Of a DNA stretch of 64,000 bases, positions 8,051 to 16,686 are shown in pieces (position 1 is the first letter of the stretch; each line of letters opens with the position of its first letter). The DNA comes from Streptomyces roseolilacinus. Lineage in GTDB: Bacteria; Actinomycetota; Actinomycetes; Streptomycetales; Streptomycetaceae. The stretch lies in the NCBI RefSeq assembly GCF_014649335.1, contig NZ_BMSV01000005.1, positions 310,001 to 374,000 on the forward strand, in the 5' to 3' direction. The position numbers and the translations under genes are program-made. The notes under the pieces were generated by a model, which saw only the letters and a program-made list of their open reading frames with translations, was not told the origin of the DNA and made no database searches.

Positions 8051-8845
8051 GTGCCGTTCCCGCCACCCTCCCGGCCGTCCTCACGCCCCGTCCGCGCGCC
8101 GCACCGCCGCCACCGCGCGGCCGCCGTCCTCGCCGCCGCGGCCGCGCTCGTCCTGACCCTGGGCGGCTGCTCGGTGGAGACCGTCGCCCCCGCCGACGTG
8201 CGCGAGGACGCCAAGGGGGAGGCGCCGCGCCCCGTCGACTGCCGGCAGGCGAAGTGCATAGCCCTGACCTTCGACGCCGGACCGGGCAAGGACACCCCGA
8301 GGCTCCTGGACATCCTCAAGGAGAAGCAGGTCCCCGCCACGTTCTTCCTGCTCGGCAGCAAGCACGTCGACCGCCACCCCGACGTCGTGCGCCGCATCGC
8401 CGCCGAGGGCCACGAGGTCGCCAACCACACCTGGACGCACCGGATCCTCACCGACATCGAGCCGGACGAGATACGCGAGGAGCTCACCCGCACCCAGGAG
8501 GCCCTCCAGCGCCTCACCGGCCGCAAGCCGACCCTGATGCGGCCCCCGCAGGGCCGCACCGACGAGACGGTCACCGAGATCTGCCGCGAACTGGGCCTCT
8601 CCCAGGTGCTGTGGAGCGTCACCGCCAAGGACTACGCCACGACCGACTCCGCCCTGATCCGCGAGCGCACCCTCGACGGGGCCGGCAAGGACGGCATCAT
8701 CCTGCTCCACGACATCTACGACGGCACCGTCCCCGCCGTCCCCGGCATCGTCGACGAGCTGAAGGAGCGCGGCTTCACCTTCGTCACCGTGCCGCAGCTC
8801 CTCGCCCCCGCCCGGCCCGAGCCCGGCGCCGTCTACCGCCCCTGA
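8051..8845 (+). CDS. Polysaccharide deacetylase lipoprotein
   Basis: A 264-residue NodB-type (CE4) carbohydrate deacetylase anchored as a lipoprotein: the N-terminal helix ends in LGGC with Cys40 as the lipid site. Motif 1 is TFDAGPG with the catalytic-base Asp75 present but the usual second Asp replaced by Ala76. Motif 2 is HTWTH with His126 and His130. Motif 3 is MRPPQGRTDE and motif 4 LLHDIYDG. It would remove N-acetyl groups from peptidoglycan or a surface glycan at the outer membrane face. GTG 8051 is the first start giving the signal peptide. It stands alone, with an AT-rich, palindrome-bearing promoter. Confidence 0.9.
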   Translation: MPFPPPSRPSSRPVRAPHRRHRAAAVLAAAAALVLTLGGCSVETVAPADVREDAKGEAPRPVDCRQAKCIALTFDAGPGKDTPRLLDILKEKQVPATFFLLGSKHVDRHPDVVRRIAAEGHEVANHTWTHRILTDIEPDEIREELTRTQEALQRLTGRKPTLMRPPQGRTDETVTEICRELGLSQVLWSVTAKDYATTDSALIRERTLDGAGKDGIILLHDIYDGTVPAVPGIVDELKERGFTFVTVPQLLAPARPEPGAVYRP

Positions 8846-8982
8846 GGCCGCCGGGCCCGCACCGCCCGCCCGCACCGGCCCGCCGTACGCCGGTTAACCT
8901 CGTCGAACAGGCGGGCCGGCGATGCCCCACGGCCACCGCGAGCCCGCCGAGGCCCCACCCCGAAGAGGCAGGAGACCCCCCC

Positions 8983-9981
8983 GTGAGACCGGCCCCCTAC
9001 CGCGCCGCCGAAGACCGCTACGCCGCCATGCGGTACCAGCGGTGCGGCCGCAGCGGCGTCCTGCTGCCGCAGGTGTCCCTCGGCCTGTGGCACAACTTCG
9101 GCGACACCACCCCGCTGGAGACGCAGCGCGCCGTCCTGCGCCACGCCTTCGACCGCGGCGTCACCCACTTCGACCTGGCGAACAACTACGGACCGCCCTA
9201 CGGCAGCGCCGAGGCGAACTTCGGCACCCTCTTCGCCCAGGACTTCCGCCCGTACCGCGACGAGCTGTTCATCGCGACGAAGGCGGGGTACGACATGTGG
9301 CCGGGCCCGTACGGGGAGTGGGGCTCCCGCAAGTACCTGCTCGCGAGCCTCGACCAGTCGCTGACCCGCATGGGCCTCGACTACGTCGACGTGTTCTACT
9401 CCCACCGGCCCGATCCCGACACGCCCGTCGAGGAGACGGTCGGCGCCCTCGACACGGCGGTGCGCCAGGGCAAGGCGCTCTACGCGGGCCTCTCCAACTA
9501 CAGCCCCGACCAGATGGTCCGCGCGGCCGCCGTGCTCAGGGAACTGGGCACCCCGCTCCTGATCAACCAGCACGCCTACAACATGCTGGACCGCACCATC
9601 GAGCGGAACGGGCTGATCGCCGCCTCCGACGAGGCCGGCGCCGGCGTGATCGCGTACTCCCCGCTCGCCCAGGGCCAGCTGACGGACCGCTACCTGGAGG
9701 GCGTACCGGCCGACTCCCGCATGGCCATCGGCCACTTCCTCAAGCGGGACGCGCTCACCGGCGGCAAGCTGGACCGGCTGCGCGCGCTGAACGCGTTCGC
9801 GGAAGGCCGCGGCCAGACCCTGGCGCAGCTCGCCCTCGCCTGGATCCTGCGCGACCCGCGCGTCACGTCCGTCCTCGTCGGCGCGAGCAGCGTGCGCCAG
9901 CTCGACCAGAACCTCGGCGCCCTCGACGCCGCGTCGTTCGACGACGCGGAGTTGGCCGAATTGGAACGCCTCCTGGCCTGA
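8983..9981 (+). CDS. Aldo/keto reductase (YghZ/MgrA type)
   Basis: A 332-residue NADPH-dependent aldo/keto reductase close to the L-glyceraldehyde-3-phosphate reductase group. It has the AKR catalytic tetrad in order: Asp in HFDLANNYG, the Tyr of the same segment, Lys in FIATKAGYDMWPG, and His in FYSHRPDPDTP. The WPGPYGEWGSRKYL insert is typical of the YghZ branch, and the cofactor-binding end shows LVGASSVRQLDQNL. GTG 8983 follows a GGCAGGAG ribosome site. It probably reduces reactive aldehydes or ketones in the cytosol. Confidence 0.92.
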   Translation: MRPAPYRAAEDRYAAMRYQRCGRSGVLLPQVSLGLWHNFGDTTPLETQRAVLRHAFDRGVTHFDLANNYGPPYGSAEANFGTLFAQDFRPYRDELFIATKAGYDMWPGPYGEWGSRKYLLASLDQSLTRMGLDYVDVFYSHRPDPDTPVEETVGALDTAVRQGKALYAGLSNYSPDQMVRAAAVLRELGTPLLINQHAYNMLDRTIERNGLIAASDEAGAGVIAYSPLAQGQLTDRYLEGVPADSRMAIGHFLKRDALTGGKLDRLRALNAFAEGRGQTLAQLALAWILRDPRVTSVLVGASSVRQLDQNLGALDAASFDDAELAELERLLA

Positions 9982-10125
9982 GTCGCGCACCCGCGGGTAG
10001 ACGGGTTCGGCCACCCCGCCGAGCCCGTCCCGCAGGGCATCTGCCGCCCGGGTGCCACCGGGGGCATGCTGGGGACGGGGCCGCGTACGGGCCGGCCCGG
10101 ACCCACGGAGCGGAGGTGAGGTCCC

Positions 10126-10569
10126 ATGCCCGCCGGAGAGAAGGTCCTCCTGGTCGACGACCGTGAGGACAACCTGTTCGCCCTGCGCAGCGCCCTCTCG
10201 CCGCTCGGCTACCCCCTGGAGTCCGCGACCAGCGGCGACGCCGCCCTCAAGGCGGTGCTGCGGGGTGGTGTCGCGGTGGCGGTCCTGGACGTGGTCATGC
10301 CCGGGGTGAGCGGCCTCGACGTGCTGCGCTACATGCAGAGACTGGAGCAGACCCGTCGTATTCCGGTCATCCTCGTGACCGGCATGGGGGTCGACGCCCA
10401 GCTGTCCCGCACGGCGATGCGGCTGGGCGCGGCGGACCTCCTGGTCAAGCCGATCGACCCGTGGTCGCTGTGCATCAAGGTCCGCTACCTCCACAGCTTC
10501 GCCCGCCGCCCCCCGGACCTCGCCCGGCCCCTCCCGGTCACCCCCACGACCCCGGCGACCCGCCCGTAG
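10126..10569 (+). CDS. Stand-alone response regulator receiver
   Basis: A 147-residue protein consisting of one receiver domain and a short Pro/Thr/Arg tail, with no output domain. Acidic residues D11-D12, phosphoacceptor D55 in VLDVVMPG, Thr85 in VTGMG and Lys108 in LLVKPID are all in place, so it should be phosphorylatable. The opening VLLVDDREDNLFALRSAL resembles CheY-like receivers paired with hybrid kinases. No kinase gene is adjacent, so its partner must be elsewhere. The ATG follows a GGAGGTGAGG ribosome site. Confidence 0.92.
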   Translation: MPAGEKVLLVDDREDNLFALRSALSPLGYPLESATSGDAALKAVLRGGVAVAVLDVVMPGVSGLDVLRYMQRLEQTRRIPVILVTGMGVDAQLSRTAMRLGAADLLVKPIDPWSLCIKVRYLHSFARRPPDLARPLPVTPTTPATRP

Positions 10570-10698
10570 GGGCTCCGGCCACCCCGCCGCGGCCCGGGTG
10601 ACCTCCCGACAGCGCCCCCGGTCACCCTGCCTGCGGCTCCGGCGGCCCGCCCGTGGCGCCTCCGGCCATCCCGCCGCAGTCGCACCGCGCCCCGCCGC

Positions 10699-11667
10699 TC
10701 ACCGCCCCCGCTCCAGCCGCTCGGCGGCCTCCCGGGCGTGTAGTGCGGCCCGGCGGGCGGCCCCCTCCGCCTCCCGGGCCCGCGCCCTGGCCTGGCGGGC
10801 GGCGCCGTGCGCGGCCTCCCGGCGGGCCTGCGCCTCCTTCAGCCGTACGACCAGTTCCTCCGTCAGCAGGTCCATTTCGTGCGCCCGCTGCTCGGCGCCC
10901 TCCAGCGCGTCCAGGGCGTGGCGCACCTCGTCCTCCCGCGCCGCCGCCTCCCGCCGGGCGGCGACCGCCTCCTCCTCGGCCCGCCGCCGCTGCGCCTCCT
11001 GCCGCCCCCGCGGGGCCCGGGTGGCCGTGGGAGCGGCCGGGAGGACCGGGCCGCCGCTGCCGTCGCCCTGCGCCCGGCCGCCGCTCCGGCGCCCGGCGGG
11101 GGAGGGGCCGGCGCGCGGATCGCGGGCCTCCCCGGTGCCGGGGGCCACCTGAGCGAGGGCCGCCGGGAGGTGCCCCGCCCCGGCGGTCCCGGCCCCCCGG
11201 GAGCCGGCCGGGACGCTCAGCGCCCTGCTGAGGCGGCCCGCCCTCCACTCCGCGGCCGCCTCCGGGTCGGCGAGCGCCGCCCGCAGGGTCGCCTCGACCT
11301 GCTCGCGGGCGGCGTCCCCGATCTCCTTCCCGGCCTCGGCCGTCAGCCGCCGGGCCTCCCGCACCAGCGCGGCGACCAGGGCGTGCCGCCGCCGGTCCAG
11401 CTCGCGCAGCCGCGCGCCGTCGGGGTCCCGGCGCGCCCGCCGCAGCCCGTCCCCGAGGGTGACGAGCGACCGGACCTCGTCCGGCCGGGTCCGTACGAGG
11501 AGGTTGCTCGCCCACGCGGCCAGGGTGGGGCGCCGCAGCGCCCGGATCCGGTCGGCCAGCTCGCGGTCCCCGGCCGCACGGGCCTGGGCGACGTGCCGCT
11601 CCCGGGCCGCGGTGAACTCGGCGGGCGGCAGCCCGTACAACTCGTCGGCGACGCTCTCCACATCCAT
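10699..11667 (-). CDS. Ala/Arg-rich coiled-coil protein of unknown function
   Basis: A 322-residue protein dominated by alanine, arginine and glutamate. The N-terminal part (about 1-140) is a conserved-looking helical domain starting MDVESVADELYGLPPAEFTA, with RRPTLAAWASNLLVR. A Gly/Pro/Ala-rich linker follows (about 150-215), and the last 110 residues are a long charged coiled coil (RREAAAREDEV through AREAAERLERG). There is no signal peptide or membrane segment. Related proteins in Streptomyces are annotated only as hypothetical. The design suggests a cytoplasmic structural or DNA-associated protein, but this is inference. Confidence 0.8.
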   Translation of the reverse strand: MDVESVADELYGLPPAEFTAARERHVAQARAAGDRELADRIRALRRPTLAAWASNLLVRTRPDEVRSLVTLGDGLRRARRDPDGARLRELDRRRHALVAALVREARRLTAEAGKEIGDAAREQVEATLRAALADPEAAAEWRAGRLSRALSVPAGSRGAGTAGAGHLPAALAQVAPGTGEARDPRAGPSPAGRRSGGRAQGDGSGGPVLPAAPTATRAPRGRQEAQRRRAEEEAVAARREAAAREDEVRHALDALEGAEQRAHEMDLLTEELVVRLKEAQARREAAHGAARQARARAREAEGAARRAALHAREAAERLERGR

Positions 11668-11884
11668 GGCTCACGTTCCACGGCTCACGGTCCGGTCCTG
11701 TTCCGGGGGCCGGCCTCCACGGGCGATGCCGGCGACGGCACCCGTAGTCACGTATGCCCACTTTCGCCCCATCAGTGTCAGCCACACCGCCGGCCCCGCG
11801 CACGGCGACGGCCCGCGCCGTCTCCGTGGCGGGGGAGGGTGCCGTGGAGAGGACGCGGGCCGCGGGGTGGTCGAGCGGCGGCGC

Positions 11885-12346
11885 TCAGAAGGAGAAGACG
11901 CTGCCGCCCTCGGACCGGAGGACGCAGGAGTTGCCGAACACGCGCTCGTGCTTGACGCGCTGGCCCTCCCAGACGCCCTCGGCGGTGACGACGAGCGGGT
12001 CGTAGATCTTGATGCAGGCACGGTCCCCGTCGCTGCGCAGGGCGGAGAACTCGCCGTCCACGGCGCGCAGCTCGCCACAGGCCTCCTCGGGCGCGGGATG
12101 GGTCCCGCCCGGAGTCGGCGCGCAGGTGAGGGTCACCGCGCGAAGCGGCGTCGCCGTCTCGACCGTCTCGCCCTTCGCCACGGTGAGGACCAGCGCGTTC
12201 GGCGCGTAGAGCCGCGATTCGCCCGTGCCCGCCGCCCGCTCCGGAGCGGCGACGGCGGCCGGTGCCAGCGCGGTCATCGCTGCGGCGGTGATCATCCCGA
12301 AGATGGCGGTACGCCGTATAGATGTCCGCTTGTGCGTCATGGTCAT
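11885..12346 (-). CDS. Subtilisin inhibitor-like secreted protein (SSI family)
   Basis: A 153-residue secreted protease inhibitor of the Streptomyces subtilisin inhibitor family. A signal peptide (about 1-33, ending AAVAAP) precedes the typical domain: LYAPNALVLTVAKGE, VTLTCAP...GTHPAPEEAC and VWEGQRVKHERVFGNSC. The four cysteines that form the two SSI disulfides are present. The reactive-site loop reads ACIKIYDP where SSI has CPMVYDP, so P1 is lysine and trypsin-like proteases are the expected targets. ATG 12346 follows AAGGA by five bases; GTG 12349 and ATG 12340 are alternatives. A palindromic AT-rich region lies upstream. Confidence 0.95.
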   Translation of the reverse strand: MTMTHKRTSIRRTAIFGMITAAAMTALAPAAVAAPERAAGTGESRLYAPNALVLTVAKGETVETATPLRAVTLTCAPTPGGTHPAPEEACGELRAVDGEFSALRSDGDRACIKIYDPLVVTAEGVWEGQRVKHERVFGNSCVLRSEGGSVFSF

Positions 12347-12657
12347 CACTTTCCTTTGAGTCCCGTTCGGTCGTGGTGCGTGAACAGCCTGCCGTGTGGG
12401 GGTGTTTGACGCACATTGAGTGACGGTTTTCAGGTTTTATCACCTTTTCAAGCAGTGACCTGAAACCGACACTCCGGAGACGCGCCCCGGCAGGTGACCC
12501 GGCGTCACCGCTGGTTGACGCCCCGTCGCGGATCCGGTTCAAACGTGGACCGTGCGTGAAACGGCGCGACGGGTGAGTCGCAACACGGCCGAAATGCGGT
12601 GGTGGTGATTCCGTTTGGATCCCCGCCGGACGCGCGGGAGCCGCCGGGGGTCTCCCG
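12347..12657. promoter_or_regulatory. 311-bp upstream region of the SSI gene with an inverted repeat
   Basis: No gene is seen here. The segment 12405-12470 is unusually AT rich. It carries an inverted repeat: CGGTTTTCAGGT (12424-12435) against ACCTGAAACCG (12458-12468), matching except for one bulged T, around a 22-base spacer. Its position about 80-120 bases upstream of the SSI start suggests a regulator site or promoter for the inhibitor gene. Confidence 0.5.
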
Positions 12658-12864
12658 TCAGTTCCCGCTGCCGAGGAGGAAGGTGGTCAGGGACCGGGGC
12701 GCCACGGCGTCCTCCATCAGGGCGAGGGCATCTCCGGAGGCGGCCGGGACCCCGGAGGTCTGCGGGGCGGTCGGGGCGGCCTGGGCGGAGGACGCGGCGC
12801 CGACGGCGAGCAGCGCGCCGGCGGCGGTGGCGAGGGCGGTGGTGGCGACGGTGCGGAGGCTCAT
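12658..12864 (-). CDS. Small secreted peptide
   Basis: A 68-residue predicted secreted peptide. A clean Sec signal peptide (about 1-30, ending SSAQAAP) leaves a mature part of under 40 residues with no cysteines, containing GDALALMEDAVAPRSLTTFL. ATG 12864 is preceded by GAGGGAA. The mature sequence is not a chaplin, rodlin or any lantibiotic precursor I can recognise. Codon use is typical of the organism. Function unknown. Confidence 0.65.
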   Translation of the reverse strand: MSLRTVATTALATAAGALLAVGAASSAQAAPTAPQTSGVPAASGDALALMEDAVAPRSLTTFLLGSGN

Positions 12865-13097
12865 GGTTCCCTCTCGGTCGTTCGACGGTCGTGACGGGGC
12901 GCGGGAAACCGTGCCCCACGCGGCTGATCAACGACGGCGCGCCGCAGAGGTGTCGCGCGGCCCCGGCGCCGCCCCCTCCCGCGCGCTCCCCCGGGCGGGC
13001 GTTCCGAGCCCGGGCGGCCCCGGGGCCGACGTGCGGGGCCGGTCGGTCCCGGTGCCCGTCCGCCGGCGCCGCGGACAGCGCGGGCGAAAGGTTCCAG

Positions 13098-13146
13098 TTG
13101 ACCCGAATGGGCTAGGAGGAGTTATATGGACGTAAAGGGCAGATAA
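13098..13146 (+). promoter_or_regulatory. Promoter and possible mini-leader ORF before the SPW gene
   Basis: TTGACC at 13098-13103 and TTATAT at 13122-13127 with an 18-base spacer resemble a housekeeping promoter. Overlapping this, GGAGG at about 13115-13120 is followed by a seven-codon frame, ATG 13126 to TAA 13146 (MDVKGR). Either the promoter or the mini-ORF reading is plausible; both cannot act on the same transcript start. The rest of 12865-13172 holds nothing else I can identify. Confidence 0.4.
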
Positions 13147-13172
13147 AGGCTTCTACAGGAGGCGGGCCCGCA

Positions 13173-13634
13173 ATGACCACTCACCCGACCATCGAGCATC
13201 ACCCTGACGTCGCCGAGATGCGCGCTCGGTTCGAACGGGCCACCAGTACCCCCCGCGGGCAGGCCCTCGAGGCACTGGCCTTCCTCACGGGCGTGTACCT
13301 GGCCGCATCGCCCTGGATCGCCGGATTCAGCGGACTCACGGCGCTCGCCGTGTGCAACCTGATCCTCGGCGCCGCCTACGCGCTGTGCATGGGCGGCCTG
13401 GGCTCCGCGTACGAGCGGACCCACGCCATGGCCTGGTGCGCCGTGGCCATCGGCGCGTTCACGATCATCTCGCCGTGGCTCGTCGCCGGAAACGTCGACA
13501 CGACCCGCAGCGTGTGGAACAACGTCATCGTCGGCGTCCTGGCCCTGCTGCTCGGCGCGGCCATGGCCGCCACGGGTGAGCGCCGCTCCGAGGCGACCCG
13601 CGCCCGCAGGGGCAGGAGGGTGCCCACCCCGTGA
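13173..13634 (+). CDS. SPW-repeat membrane protein
   Basis: A 153-residue membrane protein of the SPW-repeat family, with the two signature copies AASPWIAGF (about 49-57) and IISPWLVAG (about 105-113). Four hydrophobic helices follow a hydrophilic N-terminus with HHPDVAEMRARFERA, and the C-terminus is strongly basic. Both ends are likely cytoplasmic. The strong site CAGGAGGCGG precedes ATG 13173. Family members are common in actinobacteria but have no proven role. A large hairpin separates it from the convergent cupin gene. Confidence 0.92.
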   Translation: MTTHPTIEHHPDVAEMRARFERATSTPRGQALEALAFLTGVYLAASPWIAGFSGLTALAVCNLILGAAYALCMGGLGSAYERTHAMAWCAVAIGAFTIISPWLVAGNVDTTRSVWNNVIVGVLALLLGAAMAATGERRSEATRARRGRRVPTP

Positions 13635-13653
13635 CCCGGGCATGACGGGCGAA

Positions 13654-13690
13654 GGGCCCCGGGCCCGCCCCCACGGGCGGCCCGGGGCCC
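13654..13690. terminator. Bidirectional terminator-like hairpin
   Basis: A 16-bp stem with one bulged base (13654-13670 with 13675-13690) and a four-base loop, lying between the convergent SPW gene and the pigment operon. Confidence 0.75.
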
Positions 13691-13740
13691 ACGCGTCCCT
13701 CCAGCCCCTCATCCGGAGCACCACTGCCGCGGCCCTCCCC

Positions 13741-14283
13741 TCACCGGGTCGGCGCGCCGTGCCGCATCGGCGTCAGCTGCTCGATGTCGTACCGGGCGCG
13801 CAGCGCGGCGATCGCCGCGTGGTCCGGCGGGCCGCCCCCGTCGAGGATCTCCAGCAGTTCCTCGAAGTACCGCTCGTGGTCCGGGGGAGGGGACGCCTGG
13901 AAGAACATCTTCGCCGGCTCGTCGGTACGGTTCGCGAACGCGTGCGGACAGCCCGGCGGCACCACGATCACCGTGCCCGGCTTGGCCCGCACCGTCCGCC
14001 GCCCGCTCCGGGACTCCCAGTGGCGCCAGTCGTCCCGCGTCCGTACCCGCGGCTCGAAGGCGAGGACGTCCAACTCGCCCTCCAGCAGGTAGAACAGCTC
14101 CTCGCTGTGGGCGTGCACGTGGGCGCCCACGTCGAACCCCGGCGGCACGACGACCTCGAAGCTCGACGCGGCCCGCGCGTGCTCGCCCGTGACCTTGAAC
14201 GTGACCTGGTGGGCGGGCGCGCTGAGCGTCCGGCCGTGCCCGGACGGCACCAGCAGCCCGTCCGGCGTCGCGTGCGCGCTCAT
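13741..14283 (-). CDS. Cupin-domain protein of the pigment operon (probable quinone-forming oxygenase)
   Basis: A 180-residue single cupin. The metal-binding motif is visible as GAHVHAHSEELFYLLEGEL (His and Glu ligands, about 53-71) with the second motif VVPPGCPHAFANR (about 105-117). It is the last gene of the rppA-CYP158 operon, and its ATG overlaps the P450 stop by four bases. In other Streptomyces the same trio occurs, and cupin oxygenases of this kind are reported to convert tetrahydroxynaphthalene to the quinone flaviolin. That activity is inferred here from position and fold. Confidence 0.85.
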   Translation of the reverse strand: MSAHATPDGLLVPSGHGRTLSAPAHQVTFKVTGEHARAASSFEVVVPPGFDVGAHVHAHSEELFYLLEGELDVLAFEPRVRTRDDWRHWESRSGRRTVRAKPGTVIVVPPGCPHAFANRTDEPAKMFFQASPPPDHERYFEELLEILDGGGPPDHAAIAALRARYDIEQLTPMRHGAPTR

Positions 14284-15536
14284 CCCCAGGTCACCGGCAT
14301 CGACTCCGGCCCCCGGATCAGCGCGCCGCGCCGGAACCGGACCTCTTCCGCCGGCACCGCGAGACGCAGCCCGGGGAAACGGTCCGCCAGGGCGTCCACC
14401 AGCAGCTCCGACTCCAGCCGCGCCAGCATCGCGCCGACGCAGAAGTGCGGTCCGTACCCGAACGCCACATGCGGGTTCGGCGCCCGGTCGAAGTCGATGC
14501 GCTCCGGGTCGGGGAACACGTCCGGGTCGCGGTTGGCCGCCAGGTAGGACACGTACACCGCGTCACCGGCGCGGATCCGCACCCCGGCGACCGTCACGTC
14601 CTCCAGCGCGATCCGCGACAGTCCGACCGCGCTGCGGTGCGGGATGTACCGCAGCAGTTCCTCGATCGCCTGCGGCCGGCCCTCCCGGTCGGCGCGCAGC
14701 CGGTCCATCAGGTCCGGCCGGTTCAGCAGGATGAACAGCATGTTGCCGGTGTTGTTGGTGACCGCCTCGCCGCCGATCTGGACGAGCAGCGCCAGGCCCA
14801 CCGACTCCGACTCGGTGATCTCCCCGGCCTCCACCGCGGCCGACAGCAGCCCGATGACGTCCTCGCCGCCGGTGCCGCGCCGCCGCCGCATCGTCTCGGC
14901 GAAGTAGGCGCACATCTCCTCCTTGGCGCGCTGGCTGCGCTCCACGCCCTGCGCCGACGACAGGATGAGGTTGGTCCACTCGTGCATGCTCGGCCGGTCC
15001 TTCGCCGGCACGCCCATCAGCTCGCACACGACGGCCAGCGGGAACGGCCCGAGCAGCCGCTGCGTGAAGTCGGCCGGCGGCCCGTCCCGCAGCACGCCCT
15101 CGACCAGTTCGTCGAGCATCTCCTGCGCCCGGTCGCGCAGCCGCTCGACGCCCCGCGTGGTGAACGCGGGCGCCACCGAGCGGCGCAGCCGGGTGTGGTC
15201 CGGCGGGTCCTCGAACCCGACCGCCCCGTCGACGGGGATGAAGTGGGGCGCCAGCCGGGTGACGTCGTTCTCCACGACCAGTTTCCGGCTGAACCGGGGG
15301 TCGTTCGTCACCGTCCGCACGTCGTCGTACCGCGTCACCAGCCAGGCCCAGCCGGACCCGTTGGGCAGCTTGATGCGGGTGACCGGCCCCTCCTCCATCA
15401 GCCTGGCCAGCACCGGGTCGAAGTCCACCCCGAACAGGTCGAGCGCCGGCCAGTGCCGCACGGGCGGCAGGGCCGGGCCGGAGCCGGCGGCGCCCTCCCG
15501 CTCCGCCTCGGTGGTCGTCGTGGGGTCATCCAGCAC
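14280..15536 (-). CDS. Cytochrome P450, CYP158A type (flaviolin coupling)
   Basis: A 418-residue soluble bacterial P450. The heme segment is AFGYGPHFCVGAMLARLE with Cys366 as ligand; the ExxR motif is in IEELLRYIPHR; the I-helix reads QIGGEAVTNNTGN, lacking the usual acid-alcohol pair order (AG-x-D-T) in the way CYP158A enzymes do. The phrases IPHRSAVGLSRIALEDV and NRDPDVFPDPERIDF also fit CYP158A. These enzymes couple flaviolin into dimers and trimers, giving dark melanin-like pigments. Its start overlaps the end of rppA by 11 bases, showing tight coupling. Confidence 0.93.
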   Translation of the reverse strand: MLDDPTTTTEAEREGAAGSGPALPPVRHWPALDLFGVDFDPVLARLMEEGPVTRIKLPNGSGWAWLVTRYDDVRTVTNDPRFSRKLVVENDVTRLAPHFIPVDGAVGFEDPPDHTRLRRSVAPAFTTRGVERLRDRAQEMLDELVEGVLRDGPPADFTQRLLGPFPLAVVCELMGVPAKDRPSMHEWTNLILSSAQGVERSQRAKEEMCAYFAETMRRRRGTGGEDVIGLLSAAVEAGEITESESVGLALLVQIGGEAVTNNTGNMLFILLNRPDLMDRLRADREGRPQAIEELLRYIPHRSAVGLSRIALEDVTVAGVRIRAGDAVYVSYLAANRDPDVFPDPERIDFDRAPNPHVAFGYGPHFCVGAMLARLESELLVDALADRFPGLRLAVPAEEVRFRRGALIRGPESMPVTWG

Positions 15537-16686
15537 GGTCGGGCTCCTCGGTGTCCGTGTACGCGTCGATGAACGCCTTCGACGGGACGGTGGTCGTCGT
15601 GACGGCGCCCCCCGCCGAGACGGCGGAGCGGGGGGACCCCGACGTCGTCCAGCGGCCCAGGGACATCTCCGCCGTGATGCCCGGCCCGAAGCCGGCGAGC
15701 AGGCCCCGCGCGGACTCCGGGGTGCCGCCCTCGTCGAACATCCGGCGCAGCGCGTCCAGGACGACGGCGCTGGCGATGTTGCCGTACTCGGTGAGTGTGG
15801 CGCGGCTGAAGCGGAACGCCTCCGAGGGCACCCCGAGGAACTTGCTCAGGTCGTCCAGGATGCGCGGCCCGCCGGCGTGGATGATGTAGAAGTCCAGGTC
15901 GGAGGCGTTCCACCCGTGCTGTCCCGCCAGCTCCTTGAGCGCCGGGGCCAAGGGCTCCATGGTGCCCGGAACCCGCTTGTCCAGCTTGAAGTGGAACCCG
16001 GTCGCCCGGACGTCGTACGCGATCCAGTCGACCGTCTCCGGCACCAGGTAGGAGCCGTTGCGCTCCAGCGAGACACCCGTGCCGCCCTTGCCGCGCATGA
16101 CGGCGGCGGCGATCCCGTCGCCGAACAGCCCGTTGGACAGCAGGTTCCCGACGCCGAGGTCGGTGGGCTGGTAGCACAGGGAGCAGAACTCGCACGCCAC
16201 GATGAGCGCGTTCGCGTCCGGGTACGCGCTGCAGAAGTCGTGCGCCCGGTTGATCGCCGCGCCGCCCGCCGCGCAGCCGAGCTGCGCGATGGGCACCTGG
16301 CGGGTGTCACTGCGGAAACCCATGGTGTTGATGAGCCAGGCCGTGAGCGACGGCATCATGAAGCCCGTGCACGACACGTAGATGATCACGTCGATGTCCG
16401 CGGGACGCAGCTCCGCGTCCTCCAGGGCACGGTGTATCACGGCGGGCACCCGCGTCTTCGCCTCCGCCTCGTAGACGGCGTTGCGCTCCTCGAAGCCGGG
16501 GTGGCGCAGCGTCTCCTCGATGGGCCGGAGGATGTGGCGTTTGCGGACCCCGGTGTTCTCCATCAGCCGCAGGGCGAGCGGGAGCTGGGGATGGTCCGCG
16601 TGGATGGTCCGCGCCAGCTCGAGCGTCTCCTCCATGGTGATCACATGCTCGGGGACGGACACCGCGGGTCTGCACAACGTGGCCAT
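15526..16686 (-). CDS. rppA: Type III polyketide synthase, 1,3,6,8-tetrahydroxynaphthalene synthase
   Basis: A 386-residue chalcone-synthase-fold enzyme that condenses five malonyl-CoA units into 1,3,6,8-tetrahydroxynaphthalene. The catalytic triad falls at the family's standard numbers: Cys138 in QLGCAAGGA, His270 in FYIIHAGGP and Asn303 in EYGNIAS. Cys106 in YVSCTGFMMPS, characteristic of THN synthases, is also present. It heads a three-gene operon with the CYP158-type P450 and the cupin oxygenase, matching the known pigment clusters of Streptomyces. The product pathway is THN, then flaviolin, then polymerised pigment, thought to protect against ultraviolet light. Confidence 0.97.
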   Translation of the reverse strand: MATLCRPAVSVPEHVITMEETLELARTIHADHPQLPLALRLMENTGVRKRHILRPIEETLRHPGFEERNAVYEAEAKTRVPAVIHRALEDAELRPADIDVIIYVSCTGFMMPSLTAWLINTMGFRSDTRQVPIAQLGCAAGGAAINRAHDFCSAYPDANALIVACEFCSLCYQPTDLGVGNLLSNGLFGDGIAAAVMRGKGGTGVSLERNGSYLVPETVDWIAYDVRATGFHFKLDKRVPGTMEPLAPALKELAGQHGWNASDLDFYIIHAGGPRILDDLSKFLGVPSEAFRFSRATLTEYGNIASAVVLDALRRMFDEGGTPESARGLLAGFGPGITAEMSLGRWTTSGSPRSAVSAGGAVTTTTVPSKAFIDAYTDTEEPDRAG

